Assembly: GCA_947488435.1 (NCBI GenBank)
Contig: CANKZG010000001.1
Location: 1,356,308 to 1,420,307, forward strand
DNA length: 64,000 bases
Direction: 5' to 3'
Source of the DNA: an uncultured Flavobacteriaceae bacterium
GTDB lineage: Bacteria; Bacteroidota; Bacteroidia; Flavobacteriales; Flavobacteriaceae
Shown: one piece after another, positions 61,840 to 64,000 of the stretch
How positions within the stretch are numbered: position 1 is the first letter of the stretch
How the letters are laid out: each line of letters opens with the position of its first letter
Notes under the pieces: model-generated
The model's input: the letters and a program-made list of their open reading frames with translations, nothing else
What the model was told of the DNA's origin: nothing
The model's database searches: none
Program-made: the position numbers and the translations under genes

Positions 61840-62397
61840 ATGGAGATAAAAGAAACGATAATAGAAGGTTGCTTTACAATTGAACCTAGAATTTTTGAAG
61901 ATGAACGTGGGTTCTTTTTTGAGAGCTTTAATCAGTTGAGATTTGAAGAGTTAACTGGTCTTCGAACACTTTTCGTTCAAGATAATCAGTCCTTTTCAAC
62001 ACAAGGTGTTCTAAGAGGGCTACATTATCAAAAAGGGAGTTGTGCGCAGGCAAAACTCGTTAGTGTACTTCAGGGCGAAGTTTTAGATGTGGTTGTAGAC
62101 CTAAGAAAGGAATCTAGAACCTTCGGAAAAAAAGTCGCAACTAGATTAAGTGCTGAAAATAAAAGACAATTATTTGTTCCTAGAGGTTGCGCACATGGTT
62201 TTGTCGTTCTTAGCAAAACAGCACATTTTTTTTATAAATGTGATAACCTCTATAATAAAGCTGCAGAAGCAGGTATTATTTTTGACGATGCTTATTTAAA
62301 TATAGATTGGGTGTTACCAAAAGAATCTCTAATTGTTTCGGATAAAGACAAAGTATTGCCTTCTTTTCAAGAAGCGATTGGATTAAAAATATCTTAG
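61840..62397 (+). CDS. rfbC: dTDP-4-dehydrorhamnose 3,5-epimerase
   Basis: The 185-residue cupin has the catalytic-His motif GVLRGLHYQ and conserved VPRGCAHGFVVLS. Length and motifs are typical. It lies between rfbA and rfbD. Confidence 0.94.
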   Translation: MEIKETIIEGCFTIEPRIFEDERGFFFESFNQLRFEELTGLRTLFVQDNQSFSTQGVLRGLHYQKGSCAQAKLVSVLQGEVLDVVVDLRKESRTFGKKVATRLSAENKRQLFVPRGCAHGFVVLSKTAHFFYKCDNLYNKAAEAGIIFDDAYLNIDWVLPKESLIVSDKDKVLPSFQEAIGLKIS

Positions 62398-62438
62398 AAG
62401 ATTGATAGCATTTACGGACCGAAAACACATATGAATTC

Positions 62439-63290
62439 ATGATTAAAATATTGGTTACCGGAGCTAGAGGCCAATTAGCATCTTGTTTAAAGGCCATGGT
62501 AGGTTCTTATGAAACACTGCATTTTAACTTTGTTGATGCTTCGCAATTAGATATTACTGATAAAGCTGCCGTAACTTCATTCTTTAGAGCCCATACATAC
62601 CATTATTGTATTAATTGTGCTGCTTACACCCAAGTAGATGTTGCCGAAACTGAAAAAGAAGCCGCTACTTTAGTAAATTCCGAAGGACCAAAAAATTTGG
62701 CGGAAGCATGTACTATTTCTGGAACAATACTCGTACATATATCCACTGATTTTGTGTTTGATGGTAAGAAAAGCGAACCGTATCAGGAAAAAGATGTAAC
62801 AAACCCCATTGGACACTATGGTTATTCAAAGTTGTTAGGCGAAAAGTCAATAACAACAATAATGCAACACTATTTTATTTTACGAACATCTTGGTTATAT
62901 TCTGAATTTGGACATAATTTTATGAAATCGATGATTCGTTTGGGTACTGAAAGAGAAAGTTTATCTATTGTATATGATCAAATTGGCACCCCGACCTATG
63001 CCGGAGATCTGGTTAAAGTTGTTCTGAAAATCATTACTACAAGCAGCAAGAAATATGGAATTTACCATTATAGTAATGAAGGTGTTGCAAGTTGGTATGA
63101 TTTTGCAAAAGCAATTTTTGAAATAAAAGGGATGTCTACCGCAGTGTCTCCAATCCGATCGGAAGCCTATCCTACACCTGCAAAAAGGCCAGCCTACAGT
63201 GTGCTTGATAAGGCCAGTATTAAAACCAATCTTGATATTACCATTCCGCATTGGCGTGATAGCCTACAGCGAGCCATAGCTAAATTATAA
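62439..63290 (+). CDS. rfbD: dTDP-4-dehydrorhamnose reductase
   Basis: The 283-residue SDR has GARGQLA at the NADPH site, CAAYTQVDVAE, STDFVFDG and the YxxxK pair in YGYSKLLGE. It completes dTDP-L-rhamnose. It is the last gene of the operon; no clear terminator is seen in the following 60 bp. Confidence 0.93.
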   Translation: MIKILVTGARGQLASCLKAMVGSYETLHFNFVDASQLDITDKAAVTSFFRAHTYHYCINCAAYTQVDVAETEKEAATLVNSEGPKNLAEACTISGTILVHISTDFVFDGKKSEPYQEKDVTNPIGHYGYSKLLGEKSITTIMQHYFILRTSWLYSEFGHNFMKSMIRLGTERESLSIVYDQIGTPTYAGDLVKVVLKIITTSSKKYGIYHYSNEGVASWYDFAKAIFEIKGMSTAVSPIRSEAYPTPAKRPAYSVLDKASIKTNLDITIPHWRDSLQRAIAKL

Positions 63291-63360
63291 GAATCCAAGC
63301 ATCTTTATTTTGGAAAAGCCACAAAAAAGATTTGATCCTTCTTTCAATTAAGCGTCTTTT

Positions 63361-63391
63361 CCCATTCGTCTATACTTTAACGTAATTTATC
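63361..63391 (+). promoter_or_regulatory. LytTR-like direct repeat upstream of the small-protein genes
   Basis: CCCATTCGTCTATACTTTAA resembles the stretch CCATTCATCTACACTTAA at 33787. A weaker copy, TAATTTATC, starts at 63383, 21 bp from the CCATTCGTC that begins at 63362. The first half-site matches the LytTR pattern at seven of nine positions and the second at about six. Confidence 0.35.
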
Positions 63392-63443
63392 TTAACAATC
63401 TAATAGCTCATTGGTATTCTGGATTATTATAGGAATACTGCAC

Positions 63444-63451
63444 TACATTTG
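63444..63451 (+). promoter_or_regulatory. -7 element of the first small-protein gene
   Basis: TACATTTG is an exact TAnnTTTG match, and the 12-mer CTACATTTGAAG is identical to that at the H-NOX promoter. Transcription should start near 63456, 23 nt before the ATG. Confidence 0.55.
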
Positions 63452-63478
63452 AAGTATGTAACCTTAAAAAAGTATAGT

Positions 63479-63607
63479 ATGCCAAAGAATAGAAGTAGTG
63501 CCACGTATTTAGGATTTTATATGAAAGAACAAACCAAAGAGATCTATAAAATAACAGATGTAGAAATCGATAATATGGAGCTTACGCTAGATCTAGTTGT
63601 GATGTAG
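63479..63607 (+). CDS. Small protein, 42 residues, paralogue of the next gene
   Basis: The ATG-started frame of 42 codons lies between an exact -7 promoter element and an intrinsic terminator. The product shares the pattern SSxxYxGxxMxE...EIYxxxxVxIxxxExxL with the 45-residue product of the following gene, about 13 identical positions. Conservation between two independently transcribed neighbours is good evidence that both are real genes. There is no signal peptide or membrane helix. I recognise no family and assign no function. Confidence 0.6.
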   Translation: MPKNRSSATYLGFYMKEQTKEIYKITDVEIDNMELTLDLVVM

Positions 63608-63665
63608 TGTATGATCCTAAGATGAAAGGTTGATATTTTAGGTAAACAACATCTTAAAAAGAGCT

Positions 63666-63700
63666 AATCGACTAATTAGTTAACTCATCGATTTTTTTTT
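63666..63700 (+). terminator. Intrinsic terminator after the first small gene
   Basis: AATCGA (63666-63671) pairs with TCGATT (63688-63693), followed by a run of nine T at 63692-63700. The loop contains the self-complementary ACTAATTAGT. Confidence 0.6.
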
Positions 63701-63716
63701 AGTTCTAGCATTCCAG

Positions 63717-63741
63717 TAAACTACTTTTGACGTGTAGTTTA
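63717..63741 (+). promoter_or_regulatory. Promoter of the second small gene, overlapped by an inverted repeat
   Basis: TACTTTTG at 63722-63729 matches TAnnTTTG. It is embedded in a perfect 8-bp inverted repeat TAAACTAC (63717-63724)/GTAGTTTA (63734-63741) with a 9-base spacer, which may be an operator. Transcription should start near 63735. Confidence 0.5.
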
Positions 63742-63752
63742 AAAGAAAGCTT

Positions 63753-63890
63753 ATGAACTTAGTAAAAGAGTCCTCCCATAATTATAATGGTTTACTGATG
63801 GTAGAAACGTCAGGAGGTCAAGAAGTATATCAAGACTGCAGTGTTAAAATAGAACATAACGAAATTGTATTGGGCGTTCCAATACCTTAA
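63753..63890 (+). CDS. Small protein, 45 residues, paralogue of the preceding gene
   Basis: The frame has its own consensus -7 element upstream and a strong terminator downstream. The product has SSHNYNGLLMVE near the start and QEVYQDCSVKIEHNEIVLGV in the second half, aligning with the 42-residue neighbour with two small gaps. One Cys is present. No export signal is seen and the function is unknown. The predicted beta-rich C-terminal half is common to both. Confidence 0.6.
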   Translation: MNLVKESSHNYNGLLMVETSGGQEVYQDCSVKIEHNEIVLGVPIP

Positions 63891-63942
63891 AAATAAGAAT
63901 AGGTTTAGGTTAAAATGTTTAGATTGTGTTTATAAAGTGAAT

Positions 63943-63973
63943 CGGCTGATTACGAAAAGTAGTCAGCCGTTTT
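63943..63973 (+). terminator. Intrinsic terminator after the second small gene
   Basis: CGGCTGATTAC (63943-63953) pairs with GTAGTCAGCCG (63959-63969), an 11-bp stem with one G-U pair and a GAAAA loop, followed by TTTT. This is the clearest terminator in the window. Confidence 0.75.
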
Positions 63974-64000
63974 AGGTTTATTATGTGAAACTTTAAAGCC

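Noticed and set aside
1-64000. tRNA, rRNA, insertion sequences, integrases or prophage genes
   Set aside because: None were recognised by reading both strands; a tRNAscan or ISfinder run could still find something missed.

Overview
The window is AT-rich, densely packed chromosomal DNA from a member of the Bacteroidota, most probably a Flavobacteriaceae. The evidence is the gene families (LruC, DUF1080, GH109, M56/TonB, DUF4230, DUF4260), the near absence of Shine-Dalgarno sequences, repeated TAnnTTTG-type -7 promoter elements, and several TTG/GTG starts. I recognise no rRNA, tRNA, IS element, phage or CRISPR array.

Layout. 1-1029: 5' part of a propeller-type two-component sensor on the minus strand. 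1394-3872: SDR, Gfo/Idh/MocA oxidoreductase and DUF1080 protein, probably an oxidised-sugar pathway. 3869-10527: a DsbA/FrnE protein, then a coherent amino-sugar salvage locus: a GH109-type alpha-N-acetylgalactosaminidase with a Tat signal, an exported class V aminotransferase, a NahK-like N-acetylhexosamine 1-kinase overlapping a sugar nucleotidyltransferase, and a lipoprotein. 10807-11508: NrtR-like regulator. 11566-11706: likely structured small RNA. 11811-19784: homogentisate dioxygenase, the hutHIUG histidine-degradation operon and a divergent LysR regulator. 19811-21933: nitroreductase and two membrane proteins. 22019-27663: BlaI-type repressor with three operator palindromes, two M56 peptidases (the second carrying two TonB C-terminal domains), a TPR protein and a lipoprotein. 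27666-33734: housekeeping and conserved genes (ruvC, hemW, cyclase family, DUF4260, DUF4230, Dabb, MmcQ, membrane MutS-like).

33878-40123 is the most striking part: a nitric-oxide-type signalling operon that holds both known kinds of haem NO sensor, H-NOX and FIST/NosP-like. Each is followed by its own histidine kinase. The two kinases are paralogues, and they are followed by a single Hpt protein and a LytTR response regulator; a single-domain response regulator lies upstream. 40726-63290 is an exopolysaccharide factory: STAS protein, response regulator, an initiating sugar transferase fused to a degenerate receiver, TolC-like, Wzc-like, flippase, polymerase, glycosyltransferases, LruC surface lipoprotein, acyltransferase, UDP-glucose dehydrogenase and the rfbBACD dTDP-rhamnose genes. 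The H-NOX promoter and three exopolysaccharide promoters share a CACAACAT box at a fixed 35-36 bp upstream of the -7 element, which suggests a common regulator joining NO sensing to matrix production. 63361-63973 holds two tiny paralogous genes (42 and 45 codons), each with its own promoter and terminator; the first lies downstream of a LytTR-like box.

All functional statements rest on motif and family recognition by eye; no search was run.
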